The position numbers and the translations under genes were made by a program. Below, piece after piece: positions 1 through 7,750 of a stretch of DNA of 31,905 bases. The notes under the pieces were generated by a model. It was given only the letters and a program-made list of their open reading frames with translations. It searched no databases and was not told where the DNA came from. Origin of the DNA: Paramuribaculum sp. GTDB lineage: Bacteria > Bacteroidota > Bacteroidia > Bacteroidales > Muribaculaceae. The stretch spans positions 1 to 31,905 of the forward strand of contig VSPV01000009.1 of NCBI GenBank assembly GCA_009775605.1, in the 5' to 3' direction. How positions within the stretch are numbered: position 1 is the stretch's first letter; each line of letters opens with the position of its first letter.

Positions 1-111
1 ACAAGGGACAATGCTACTATATTACTACATAAGCCACACCCATCTGGCGAACTTAAGCCTTATCAAATAAGACAATTAATTGAGGTATTAAAAACATTAA
101 AACTAATCTGA
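1..111 (+). CDS. hicA: HicA toxin, C-terminal part (5' end outside window)
   Basis: Frame 1 is open from the first base and ends with TGA at 109-111, giving 36 residues. The tail (HKPHPSGELKP, then YQIRQLIEVLK) matches the end of HicA, the small double-stranded-RNA-binding-fold mRNA interferase, where a His-rich stretch and a Leu-Lys-Pro-type motif are followed by a final helix. The complete HicB gene begins two bases after this stop, which is the usual hicA-hicB order. In the family HicA cleaves mRNA and is held inactive by HicB. The catalytic histidine and start lie upstream of the window, so intactness cannot be judged. Confidence 0.82.
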   Translation, partial: TRDNATILLHKPHPSGELKPYQIRQLIEVLKTLKLI

Positions 112-113
112 CT

Positions 114-464
114 ATGGGATATCTGAAATATAAAGGCTACACTGGGTCTGTAGAATTCAGCGAGGAAGATGACTGCCTGTTCGGAAAGGTTCAAGGACTT
201 CACGGCACACTCATTTCCTACGAAGGCTCTACCATTGAAGAGATTCGTAATGACTTCGAGGGTGCAGTAGATGATTATCTCGCAAGTTGCAAGGAACGCG
301 GGATAGAGCCCGCGAAGCCCTACAGCGGAAGGTTCGTAGTGCGTATGTCGTCAGACTTACACAGCCGGGTTGCAGCAATGGCCAATGCCACCGGAACGAC
401 GATTAACGATTTCATTACACGAGCCGTGACAAATGAACTCAACCATGAGCTGGCAGCCTCATGA
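114..464 (+). CDS. hicB: HicB antitoxin
   Basis: This 116-residue protein has the two-part HicB layout. Residues 1-65 form the partial RNase-H-like fold (LKYKGYTGSVEFSEEDDCLFG, then an SYEGSTIEEI stretch and a helix around EGAVDDYLASCKERG). Residues 70-116 form a ribbon-helix-helix DNA-binding domain (GRFVVRMSSDLHSRVAAMA, then TTINDFITRAV). It neutralises HicA and in the family represses its own operon. The start ATG lies two bases after the hicA stop, implying one transcript. A strong hairpin at 516-540 follows. Confidence 0.93.
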   Translation: MGYLKYKGYTGSVEFSEEDDCLFGKVQGLHGTLISYEGSTIEEIRNDFEGAVDDYLASCKERGIEPAKPYSGRFVVRMSSDLHSRVAAMANATGTTINDFITRAVTNELNHELAAS

Positions 465-515
465 GCAGGAGATAAAATAACCGTAAAGTATGGTAAAAGG
501 CTCCATATAAAGAAA

Positions 516-540
516 AAAGCCGGGCGCAAGGCCCGGCTTT
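516..540. terminator. Bidirectional rho-independent terminator between hicB and the queC operon
   Basis: A perfect 10-bp stem (AAAGCCGGGC with GCCCGGCTTT) closes a 5-base loop. The A-run at 511-518 acts as the T-tract for minus-strand transcripts, so it fits the end of the minus-strand operon best; it could also end hicAB transcription. Confidence 0.8.
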
Positions 541-569
541 GAGGCTGGCGGACGGGAGCCCGGAGCGGC

Positions 570-836
570 CTATTTCTTTTCCTCTTTGGAGAGGAGGTGG
601 CGGATTTTTTCCACGGCGACGCCAACGGCATCGAGCAGGCGTAGGGCCTCTTCGGTGCGGAGCCGCTGGATACGGGCTTCGGCAAGCTCGCGGATCACTT
701 CTTCTATCTCCTTAAAGGAGTATTCGGCTAAATTGAACTCCTCGTGCTCGAGGATGCGCTTCATCAACGACTTCTTTTCATTTTTGTGTGACATAACGGG
801 GAGATTTTGAAACATCAAGTTCATGTCTAACAACAT
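570..836 (-). CDS. Small charged coiled-coil protein, function unknown
   Basis: This reading frame of up to 88 residues is last in the minus-strand operon, starting 15 bases after queC. From about residue 18 it is a highly charged helix (EKKSLMKRILEHEEF, then FKEIEEVIRELAEARIQRLR), with no signal peptide, membrane segment or catalytic motif. Start choice is open. The first ATG (836) has a GGGGGAG stretch almost touching it; ATGs at 824, 815 and 794 also exist, and the one at 794 (MSHKNEKK) would drop the atypical leader. Position and helical pattern suggest a real cytoplasmic protein. No family is recognised and a link to queuosine is only positional. Confidence 0.6.
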   Translation of the reverse strand: MLLDMNLMFQNLPVMSHKNEKKSLMKRILEHEEFNLAEYSFKEIEEVIRELAEARIQRLRTEEALRLLDAVGVAVEKIRHLLSKEEKK

Positions 837-851
837 TCTCCCCCGTTCTGT

Positions 852-1505
852 TCAGCAGTCGGGCTCATAGCCGGCGGCAATCAGAGCCTCGCGGCGTTCG
901 CGGCACGTGGCGCAGCGTCCGCAATGATGCGCGCCGCCGCGGTAGCAGGAATAGGTCAGGGAATAGTCCACGCCGAGGCTCCGGCCCCTACGCGCTATAT
1001 CGGCCTTGGTCATGGAAGTATAGGGAGCGAAAATATGCACGTCGGCATACGTTCCTTCGCTCACTGCGCGATCCATGGCGGCGATGAAGCCGGGACGGCA
1101 GTCGGGATACACGGCATGGTCGCCGCCATGGTTGGCGATCATCACCTGTGTGAGCCCGCGGCTCTCGGCAAGTCCGGCGGCTATGGAGAGCATTATGCCG
1201 TTGCGGAAAGGCACCACGGTGGAGTGCATGTTGTCCTCGGCGTAGTCGGCTTCAGGAATATCATCGGCCCCCGAAAGGAGCGAGCTCTCGAAATACCGGC
1301 CCATGAAGCCAAGGTCTATCTCGATAAGCTCTATGCCCAGACGGCGGCAGTTGAGGCGTGCACACTCGCGTTCGCGTTCGTTGTGGTTCGACCCGTAGTG
1401 GAAATTGACACAGGCGGCTATCCTCTCACGGTAGTCATAGAGCATGGTCACGGAGTCCATTCCTCCGGAAAGCACCAGCAGGCTGTCTTTTATCGCTGTA
1501 TCCAT
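852..1505 (-). CDS. queC: 7-cyano-7-deazaguanine synthase QueC
   Basis: QueC converts 7-carboxy-7-deazaguanine to preQ0 using ATP and ammonia, in the cytoplasmic pathway to queuosine. The 217-residue protein has the N-type ATP pyrophosphatase loop SGGMDS at residues 13-18. Its C-terminal zinc site has Cys187, Cys195, Cys198 and Cys201 (YSCYRGGAHHCGRCATC). Length is normal. It starts three bases after the queF stop, so the enzymes making preQ0 and reducing it to preQ1 are coupled. QueD, QueE and Tgt are not in the window. Confidence 0.96.
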   Translation of the reverse strand: MDTAIKDSLLVLSGGMDSVTMLYDYRERIAACVNFHYGSNHNERERECARLNCRRLGIELIEIDLGFMGRYFESSLLSGADDIPEADYAEDNMHSTVVPFRNGIMLSIAAGLAESRGLTQVMIANHGGDHAVYPDCRPGFIAAMDRAVSEGTYADVHIFAPYTSMTKADIARRGRSLGVDYSLTYSCYRGGAHHCGRCATCRERREALIAAGYEPDC

Positions 1506-1508
1506 AGG

Positions 1509-1979
1509 TCAGAAATTGTTGCGGAATGCGGCCAGCATGCGGCTGCGTTTCATATCCTGGTGCTCCTCGTCGGCATAGTTGGCAAACGGATAGATGGAAA
1601 TGCCGCCGCGCGGAGTGAAAAGGCCTATCACCTCGAGGTAGCGCGGATTCATCAGACGCACCAGATCCTTCATGATTATGCTCACGCAGTCCTCATGGAA
1701 ATCGCCGTGGTTGCGGAAACCGAAGAGATAGAGCTTGAGGCTCTTGCTCTCCACCATTTTCACGCGCGGGATGTAGTTGATAATGATTTTGGCAAAATCG
1801 GGCTGCCCGGTCATGGGGCAGAGCGATGTGAATTCCGGACACATGAAGGTGACCAGGTATTCGCTTTCGGGATGCTTGTTGTCGAAAGCCTCGAGTATTT
1901 CAGGACAGTAGCGTGTGGGATACTCCACCCGCTTGTTTCCGAGCAGGCTCACGCCTGTCAGTTCATCTTGAGTTCGCAT
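1509..1979 (-). CDS. queF: NADPH-dependent 7-cyano-7-deazaguanine reductase QueF (short type)
   Basis: QueF reduces preQ0 to preQ1, the step before insertion into tRNA by Tgt. At 156 residues this is the single-domain (YkvM-like) form. The thioimide-forming cysteine is Cys54 in SLCPMTGQPDF, with the proton-relay Asp61. The family signature ESKSLKLY follows at 77-84, where the Glu binds substrate. The ATG at 1979 is preceded by 43 bases separating it from the glucosaminidase gene, with a small hairpin and an A-rich tail. The whole tunnel-fold core is present. Confidence 0.96.
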   Translation of the reverse strand: MRTQDELTGVSLLGNKRVEYPTRYCPEILEAFDNKHPESEYLVTFMCPEFTSLCPMTGQPDFAKIIINYIPRVKMVESKSLKLYLFGFRNHGDFHEDCVSIIMKDLVRLMNPRYLEVIGLFTPRGGISIYPFANYADEEHQDMKRSRMLAAFRNNF

Positions 1980-2022
1980 ATTTTAGTTATGTGTTTATAC
2001 CGGACTGAGTATTGCCCGGTTT

Positions 2023-2964
2023 TTATTTGAATTGCAGAAGCTTCTGGTAGAGATTCATGATGCTTGCACCGTAGGCTGAATTGGCAGCCCAGCGGTTTGA
2101 GAGGTCGTGCCATGTGGAGGCGCAGCCACGGTCCACAAGATTGAAGCGGGGGTCGACCAGCCGCTCCCCGCGCGGGAGATCCTTGCGGGTGGCGTAGGCG
2201 TAAAGATGCTGTATCTGGGCCGTGACCCCCTCCTCAACACTCTGGAAAGAGTGTCCGCGCATACCTTTCTTGAGCACACCCAGACCGCAATAATTGTGTT
2301 GCGAGGGACGCACTGCCGTGCCTCCGGTAAACATGAACCAGCCGGTTTCCACTATGGCCTGACAGAAGGCTATGTCGCCGCGAATGCCATAGCGGCGTCC
2401 AACTTCATGGAAAGCGCGGGCTATGCGGGAATCGAAGTCGGGGTTGCGCGAGGCTGCAAAGCGCGTCATCACATCCACGCTCACCTGCGGACTTCCGAAG
2501 ATAGCCATAGCGTCGCCCTCGAAATCGGCCAGAGCGTCTACCGCTGCCGACATCACATCCGGTTCCGGCTCGGCAACCGCCGAGCCATCGGCATCGGCCA
2601 CGGCAACAGTGGAAGCCACTGCATTGTCATAGCTATCGGCCACTTCCACCGGCTCGAAGAAGTCCTCGTCGTAACACGCACGGGTCTCCCGGCGCGGGAG
2701 CGGGAACGCAGCCACATCGGCCACAGGAAGGTCGGCGGCAGGAGTAAGCGTGCGGCGAACCAGCGGAACCTTTACGGGCTCCGTAAGTGGGAAAATATCA
2801 GTGGCGGGGGGAAGCTCAACCTGTGTGGCGCGGGGGCGCGGAAGCATTTTTACCTGTTTCGACTTCCTCCAGAGAAAACCGATACGGGCCTCGGCTACTC
2901 CGCTTCCCGCAAGAAGCAGCGCACCCAGACACACAAAAGTCCCTATGAAACTCGGAATCCTCAT
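2023..2964 (-). CDS. Secreted endo-beta-N-acetylglucosaminidase (Glucosaminidase domain, GH73-like)
   Basis: This 313-residue protein has a signal peptide of about 26 residues. A low-complexity Pro/Asp/Ala linker follows to about residue 160, then a C-terminal Glucosaminidase domain (about 165-313). Domain landmarks are IARAFHEVGRRYGIRGDIAFCQ, the probable catalytic Glu206 in AIVETGWF, and HNYCGLG, which fit FlgJ/LytG-type cleavage of peptidoglycan glycan strands. It probably acts in the periplasm or at the outer-membrane inner face. It heads the queF-queC transcription unit with a 43-base gap; that linkage is probably only shared transcription. A -7 box lies at 2987-2994. Confidence 0.88.
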   Translation of the reverse strand: MRIPSFIGTFVCLGALLLAGSGVAEARIGFLWRKSKQVKMLPRPRATQVELPPATDIFPLTEPVKVPLVRRTLTPAADLPVADVAAFPLPRRETRACYDEDFFEPVEVADSYDNAVASTVAVADADGSAVAEPEPDVMSAAVDALADFEGDAMAIFGSPQVSVDVMTRFAASRNPDFDSRIARAFHEVGRRYGIRGDIAFCQAIVETGWFMFTGGTAVRPSQHNYCGLGVLKKGMRGHSFQSVEEGVTAQIQHLYAYATRKDLPRGERLVDPRFNLVDRGCASTWHDLSNRWAANSAYGASIMNLYQKLLQFK

Positions 2965-2986
2965 GAAACCCTATCTTTTTCACTGG

Positions 2987-2994
2987 CAAAGATA
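2987..2994 (-). promoter_or_regulatory. -7 promoter box for the glucosaminidase-queF-queC operon
   Basis: On the minus strand this reads TATCTTTG, a perfect TAnnTTTG box 22 bases upstream of the ATG at 2964. No good TTTG -33 box was seen. Confidence 0.55.
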
Positions 2995-3007
2995 AATAAA
3001 AATTAGT

Positions 3008-3015
3008 TACCTTTG
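3008..3015 (+). promoter_or_regulatory. -7 promoter box for the beta-galactosidase operon
   Basis: TACCTTTG is a perfect TAnnTTTG box, 63 bases upstream of the ATG at 3079. Only a weak -33 candidate (CTGG near 2983-2986) is present. It lies back to back with the minus-strand box at 2987-2994, so the region is a divergent promoter. Confidence 0.55.
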
Positions 3016-3078
3016 TAGAATAATAAACCACGAATTAAATCATCCGATTCAAATAACAAAAGTAACCCAGTCCAATCC

Positions 3079-6000
3079 ATGAAACGATTCTCAGCTCTCC
3101 TGCTTGCCACAGCCGCTGCTCTGGCACTATGGGCCCAGCCGACAAAAGGGCACTCGCCCTCCGGCCCCAATCCCGACAAACCCGAATGGCAGACCATCGA
3201 GGCTTTCCGCATAGGCCAGATTCCAAGCCACGCCCTCGTGGTGCCGTATCCGGCCAACGATTTCAAGGCCATTTCGGAAATGGAATATGACCATTCGCCT
3301 TACTACATGAGCCTCAACGGAAAATGGAAATTCCACTGGACCAAGAATCCCGCAAAGCGTCCGCAAGGGTTCTACGAACCGGGCTACGACGTGAGCGCAT
3401 GGAACGACATCAACGTGCCCGGCAACTGGGAACGCCAGGGCTACGGAACAGCCGTCTATACCAACACCACATACGAATTCGACTCCAAATGGGCCGGATT
3501 CAAGAAAAACTGGCCTGAAGTGCCCACCGAGACCAACGAAGTAGGCTCATACCGCCGCAGCTTCACCATACCCTCCGACTGGCAGGGACGCCGCGTGGTG
3601 CTCTGCTTCGAAGGCGTGATCTCATTCTATTACGCATGGGTCAACGGCCACTATCTCGGAACCAACATGGGCTCCAAGACCGCTGCCGAATGGGACATCA
3701 CCGAATATCTCCAGCCGGGTGAAAACACCCTCGCCATCGAGGTCTACCGCTGGAGCTCCGGCGCATATTTCGAGTGCCAGGACTTCTGGCGCCTGAGCGG
3801 AATAGAGCGCGACGTGTATCTCTACTCCACTCCCACCACATATATCAGCGACTTCACCGTAACCTCTCCCCTCGACAAGAAAACCTATACCGTAGGGCAG
3901 CTCGGCATGGAAATAGACGTGGAAGGCCTGCAGCCCAAGAGCGGCATGAAGGTGAGCTACACCCTCGTTGACGCCGAAGGCAAGACAGTGGCCACCGGAA
4001 GCGCCGACGCCAAGAGCCGGCTACACTTCAACCGCGACCTCTCCGGCGTGGCTCCCTGGAGCGCCGAGCATCCCAACCTCTACACCCTCGCCATCAACCT
4101 TGACGACGCATCGGGGCGCACGCTTGAAACCGTTGGCTGCAACGTGGGCTTCAAGACCTCCGAAGTGAAAGACGGTGTGTTCATGGTCAACGGCGTCCCC
4201 GTGAAGATAAAGGGTGTCAACCGCCACGCGCACTCGCAGTTGGGACGCACAGTGCCCCGCGAGACCGCACTCAAGGATATAGAGCTCCTCAAGCGCCACA
4301 ACCTCAACACCGTGCGCAACTGCCACTATCCGCAGGACCGCTACTGGTATTATCTCTGCGACAAATACGGTATCTATCTCATTGACGAAGCCAACAACGA
4401 AAGCCACGGTTACGGCTATGGCTCCGAATCGCTGGCCAAACAGCCTGAATGGACCCCCGTGGTGGTTGACCGAGTGCAGCGCATGTGGGAGAAGTCGAAA
4501 AACAATCCTTCCGTCACCTTCTATTCCCTGGGCAACGAATGCGGCAACGGCATAGTGTTCGAAGAGGCATACAAATGGCTCAAGAACCGCGAGCACAACC
4601 GCCCGGTGCAGTATGAGCGCGCCCTCTATGACTGGAATTCCGACATTTTCGCCGAAATGTATATAAGCGTGGAAGGCGTGCGCAACTACGCCGACAATCC
4701 CCGCATGACACGCCCCTACATTCTCTGCGAGTATGCCCACGCAATGGGCAACAGCGTAGGCGGTCTGAAGGATTACTGGGACCTCTTCGAAGCCTATCCC
4801 AAACTGGGCGGCGGATGCATCTGGGACTGGGTTGACCAGGGCTTCCTCGAAAAAGACTCGCTCGGAAACGACTACTGGGCTTACGGCGGCGATTACGGCC
4901 CCGCGATAGTGCCCTCCGACAATTCGTTCCTGCTCAACGGCCTTATACGCGCCGACCGCACACCCCATCCCGCTCTGCTTGAGGTGAAGAAGGTCTATCA
5001 GTATATCAAATGCCGCCTCCTCAACCCGCAGTCGCTGCGCGTGGAGGTGAAAAACTGGATGGACTTCACCAATCTCTCGGACTATGAGCTGACATGGAAA
5101 GTGGTTACCCCCTCGGGCAAGGTGCTCAAGGAAGGCAAACGCACCGTTGACTGCAAGCCCCACCGCACGGCAGTGTTCTCTCTGGGTCTTTACGACACCA
5201 CCGAGGAGCCCGAGGCTTACCTCGACCTGAGCTGGGCGCCTAAAAAAGCTTCGGCCATGATTCCCGCAGGCATGGAAATGGCCTACGACCAGTTCGTGCT
5301 CCCCGGCACTCCGGTGCAGCAGAATTTCACCGCCTCGAAGCTGTCGCGCAAGGGCAACACCTTCTCCTGCGGCAATCTGCGCTTTGAGGTTTCGGACAAG
5401 ACCGGCGAGATAACCACCCTCGAGCGCAACGGGCAACCCCTCACGGCGTCGCCCATCGCCCTCTCGCTCTACCGTCCGCTCACCGAAAACGACGCCTCAT
5501 GGGGAGCCATGGGTCACGACTGGAAGGCATCAGGCCTTGACAGCGCCTACACCGCTGCCCGCTCCATCACTCTTGACGGCAACACGGTGGTGGTGAGCGC
5601 CGACGTGCTCGCCCCCGGCAAGAAAATAGGCACAGCCGAGATGCGCTACCGCGCCGACCGTGAAGGCACTCTGGCCATAGACTGCCGCTTTGTGCCCGAC
5701 ACCGCCGCAGTGAAGACTCTGCCCCGCGTGGGCCTCGCCTTCCGTGTGCCCGACGCCGACGCTCCCACAGTAACCTACTGGGGACGCGGACCCGTGGAGA
5801 CTTACATTGACCGCAACGCAGCCGGCCGCATAGGCGTTTACACCGTGCGTCCCGCCGACGATTTCCATATCTACAACAAACCCTCCACCGCCGGAAACCA
5901 CACCGACGTGCGCTCGGCCTCGCTCGACGGCTCGCTGCTGAAAGTGACCTCAACCGCTCCTTTCCAGTTCAGCGCCTACCCCTACGCCGACACGGTGATT

Positions 6001-6171
6001 GACCGCGCCAAGCACATCAACGAAGTGAAGCCCGACGGACTGATTACCGTGCATGTGGATGCCGCCCAGACCGGCGTTGGAACCGCGACGTGCGGTCCCG
6101 ATGTGGATGCCGCCTACCGGTTGTATGCCGTGCCCTATCAGTTCACATTCTATTTCCAGACCCGTAAATAA
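3079..6171 (+). CDS. Secreted GH2 beta-galactosidase (LacZ architecture)
   Basis: This 1030-residue enzyme carries a signal peptide (about 1-20) ending before the mature GH2 chain, so it acts in the periplasm. Domains in order are an N-terminal jelly-roll sugar-binding domain (about 60-250), an immunoglobulin-like domain (to about 370), a TIM barrel (about 370-665), a linker sandwich, and a C-terminal beta-galactosidase small-chain domain (about 765-1025). The acid/base is Glu487 in SLGNECG and the nucleophile Glu551 in ILCEYAHAMGNS; NRHAHS and NNESHG match LacZ active-site loops. Length agrees with LacZ. It probably removes terminal beta-linked galactose from imported or host oligosaccharides. 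No transporter is adjacent; the next gene abuts it. Confidence 0.95.
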   Translation: MKRFSALLLATAAALALWAQPTKGHSPSGPNPDKPEWQTIEAFRIGQIPSHALVVPYPANDFKAISEMEYDHSPYYMSLNGKWKFHWTKNPAKRPQGFYEPGYDVSAWNDINVPGNWERQGYGTAVYTNTTYEFDSKWAGFKKNWPEVPTETNEVGSYRRSFTIPSDWQGRRVVLCFEGVISFYYAWVNGHYLGTNMGSKTAAEWDITEYLQPGENTLAIEVYRWSSGAYFECQDFWRLSGIERDVYLYSTPTTYISDFTVTSPLDKKTYTVGQLGMEIDVEGLQPKSGMKVSYTLVDAEGKTVATGSADAKSRLHFNRDLSGVAPWSAEHPNLYTLAINLDDASGRTLETVGCNVGFKTSEVKDGVFMVNGVPVKIKGVNRHAHSQLGRTVPRETALKDIELLKRHNLNTVRNCHYPQDRYWYYLCDKYGIYLIDEANNESHGYGYGSESLAKQPEWTPVVVDRVQRMWEKSKNNPSVTFYSLGNECGNGIVFEEAYKWLKNREHNRPVQYERALYDWNSDIFAEMYISVEGVRNYADNPRMTRPYILCEYAHAMGNSVGGLKDYWDLFEAYPKLGGGCIWDWVDQGFLEKDSLGNDYWAYGGDYGPAIVPSDNSFLLNGLIRADRTPHPALLEVKKVYQYIKCRLLNPQSLRVEVKNWMDFTNLSDYELTWKVVTPSGKVLKEGKRTVDCKPHRTAVFSLGLYDTTEEPEAYLDLSWAPKKASAMIPAGMEMAYDQFVLPGTPVQQNFTASKLSRKGNTFSCGNLRFEVSDKTGEITTLERNGQPLTASPIALSLYRPLTENDASWGAMGHDWKASGLDSAYTAARSITLDGNTVVVSADVLAPGKKIGTAEMRYRADREGTLAIDCRFVPDTAAVKTLPRVGLAFRVPDADAPTVTYWGRGPVETYIDRNAAGRIGVYTVRPADDFHIYNKPSTAGNHTDVRSASLDGSLLKVTSTAPFQFSAYPYADTVIDRAKHINEVKPDGLITVHVDAAQTGVGTATCGPDVDAAYRLYAVPYQFTFYFQTRK

Positions 6172-7416
6172 TTGGAACGCAAAGATTTTGAAATAATGGC
6201 TCCCGTGGGGAGCTACGAATCGCTTCAGGCAGCGATAGCCTCAGGAGCCGACGCCGTTTACTTCGGCGTGGAAGGGCTCAACATGCGTGCGCGCTCGTCG
6301 GTGAACTTCACCCTCGACGACCTCCATGCCATAGCCGCCATATGCCGTGAAAACGGCGTAAAGACATATCTCACAGTCAATACCATCCTCTACGATGCCG
6401 ACCTCGCGACGTGCCGCGCCGTAATCGACGCGGCCGCCGAGGCGGGACTCACAGCCATTATAGCGTCGGACATCGCAGCCATAACCTACGCCCGCTCCCG
6501 AGGCGTAGAGGTGCACATCTCCACCCAGCTAAACGTGAGCAACATAGAGGCAGTGCGCTTCTTCTCGGCCTATGCCGACGTGATGGTGCTGGCACGTGAG
6601 CTCTCGCTCGACCAGGTGGCCGAGATTCACCGCGCCATAGTGGAGGAAAACATCTGCGGTCCCGCCGGAAAGCCGGTGAGGCTCGAGATGTTCTGCCATG
6701 GAGCGCTGTGCATGGCCGTATCGGGCAAATGCTATCTGAGTCTCCATGAGCTCAACTCCAGCGCCAACCGCGGGGCATGCACCCAGATATGCCGCCGCAG
6801 CTACACCGTGACCGACCGCGAAACGGGCGAGCAGCTCGACATCGAAAACAAATACGTGATGTCGCCCAAAGACCTCAAGACCATCCATTTCCTCAACAAG
6901 ATGATAGATGCCGGAGTTTCGGTGTTCAAAATCGAGGGACGCGCCCGCGGTCCGGAATACGTAGCCACGGCCGTGGGCTGCTACTCCGAGGCAATACAGG
7001 CCATTGTGGACGGCACATATACCGAAGAGCGAATAGCCGAGTGGGACGAGCGTCTGCGCAAAATCTTCAACCGCGGATTCTGGAACGGCTACTATCTTGG
7101 CCAGCGTCTGGGCGAATGGAGCTCGAAATACGGTTCAAGCGCCACTCGCGTGAAACGGTATGCGGCGAAAGGCGTGCGCTATTTCTCCAACATCGGTGTC
7201 GCCGAATTCCTGATTGAGAACGGCACCGTGAAAGTGGGCGACGAAGTAGTGATCACCGGCCCCACCACCGGAGCACTGATCCTGACCGTCGACGAGCTCC
7301 GCGTTGACCTCAAGGCCGTCCCGCAGGCCGAGAAAGGCCAGAGCTTCTCCATGAAAGTCCCCTCCAAAATCCGCCCCAGCGACCGCCTCTACGTCTGGGA
7401 ACCCACCGGCCTCTGA
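6172..7416 (+). CDS. U32 family protein (TrhP/YrrO-like tRNA hydroxylation protein or peptidase U32)
   Basis: This 414-residue protein belongs to the U32 family, called collagenase-like peptidases but shown in several bacteria to be iron-sulfur proteins hydroxylating RNA (TrhP on tRNA wobble uridine, RlhA on 23S rRNA). The signature EMFCHGALCMAVSGKC spans 172-187, followed by SSANRGACTQIC. Cys180, Cys187, Cys203 and Cys207 are likely cluster ligands. The start is unusual: TTG at 6172 immediately follows the lacZ stop in the same frame. An ATG at 6196 is the alternative, but the residues before it (MERKDFEIM) resemble the family N-terminus. TrhP is favoured by length; the exact substrate is not provable here. 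Confidence 0.85.
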   Translation: MERKDFEIMAPVGSYESLQAAIASGADAVYFGVEGLNMRARSSVNFTLDDLHAIAAICRENGVKTYLTVNTILYDADLATCRAVIDAAAEAGLTAIIASDIAAITYARSRGVEVHISTQLNVSNIEAVRFFSAYADVMVLARELSLDQVAEIHRAIVEENICGPAGKPVRLEMFCHGALCMAVSGKCYLSLHELNSSANRGACTQICRRSYTVTDRETGEQLDIENKYVMSPKDLKTIHFLNKMIDAGVSVFKIEGRARGPEYVATAVGCYSEAIQAIVDGTYTEERIAEWDERLRKIFNRGFWNGYYLGQRLGEWSSKYGSSATRVKRYAAKGVRYFSNIGVAEFLIENGTVKVGDEVVITGPTTGALILTVDELRVDLKAVPQAEKGQSFSMKVPSKIRPSDRLYVWEPTGL

Positions 7417-7480
7417 TCTAATCTTATCGAGCAGATACGGCACGTATCCCCTCTCTCAAGTTAATATTGCCTGCCACCCC

Positions 7481-7512
7481 AAGCCCTCTTTCTCAAAAAG
7501 GAAAGAGGGCTT
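7481..7512. terminator. Probable terminator after the U32 gene
   Basis: A perfect 12-bp stem (AAGCCCTCTTTC with GAAAGAGGGCTT) closes an 8-base loop about 65 bases after the U32 stop. The following sequence (TCAATCTTT) is only moderately T-rich. Confidence 0.6.
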
Positions 7513-7559
7513 CAATCTTTCATTAGGTACATCAATCTTTTCTGAAAGAGTTTGCAAAT

Positions 7560-7600
7560 CTCAGCTATGAATTCGGATTCAACCCGGATTCATAGCTGAG
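7560..7600. repeat. Long hairpin of unknown role upstream of the secreted-protein operon
   Basis: CTCAGCTATGAAT (7560-7572) pairs perfectly with ATTCATAGCTGAG (7588-7600). Four more pairs including one G-T extend the stem to 17 bp around a 7-base loop. It has no T-tract and sits about 80 bases upstream of the next promoter. It may be a second terminator, an mRNA 3'-end stabiliser or a protein-binding palindrome. The rest of the 7417-7750 gap holds only the terminator, this hairpin, a short direct repeat (AGAGTTAAT twice near 7663-7681) and the promoter. Confidence 0.6.
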
Positions 7601-7682
7601 GGCACTACTCGCATTAAAGACGGACAAGGAATCATCCTTCTTTTACATTCATTAGATAAAATAGAGTTAATAAGAGTTAATG

Positions 7683-7715
7683 TTTGTGTCGGAATGTTTT
7701 GATTTCATAAATTTG
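7683..7715 (+). promoter_or_regulatory. Promoter of the seven-gene secreted-protein operon
   Basis: TTTG at 7683-7686 and TAAATTTG at 7708-7715 are separated by 21 bases, a good match to the Bacteroidota -33/-7 promoter. The expected transcript start is about 30 bases before the ATG at 7751. No other strong promoter was noticed before 14659. Confidence 0.75.
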
Positions 7716-7750
7716 CATATAAAGAGATTACACATACCTATATATCTGTC

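Noticed and set aside
1980..2022. Hairpin with A-rich tail before queF resembling a class I preQ1 riboswitch (ACCGG/CCGGT stem, tail ending AACTAA)
   Set aside because: The loop lacks the conserved UAG-type block that must pair with the tail and the cytosine that binds preQ1; only the tail looks similar. It also sits inside an operon rather than in a true leader.
924..2030. 368-residue plus-strand frame across queC and queF
   Set aside because: It is antisense to two unmistakable genes, and its composition (His and Val rich) is that of a mirror frame.
4021..5436. 471-residue minus-strand frame inside the beta-galactosidase gene
   Set aside because: A mirror frame of GC-rich codons, with no motifs or start context; the plus-strand GH2 active site lies over it.
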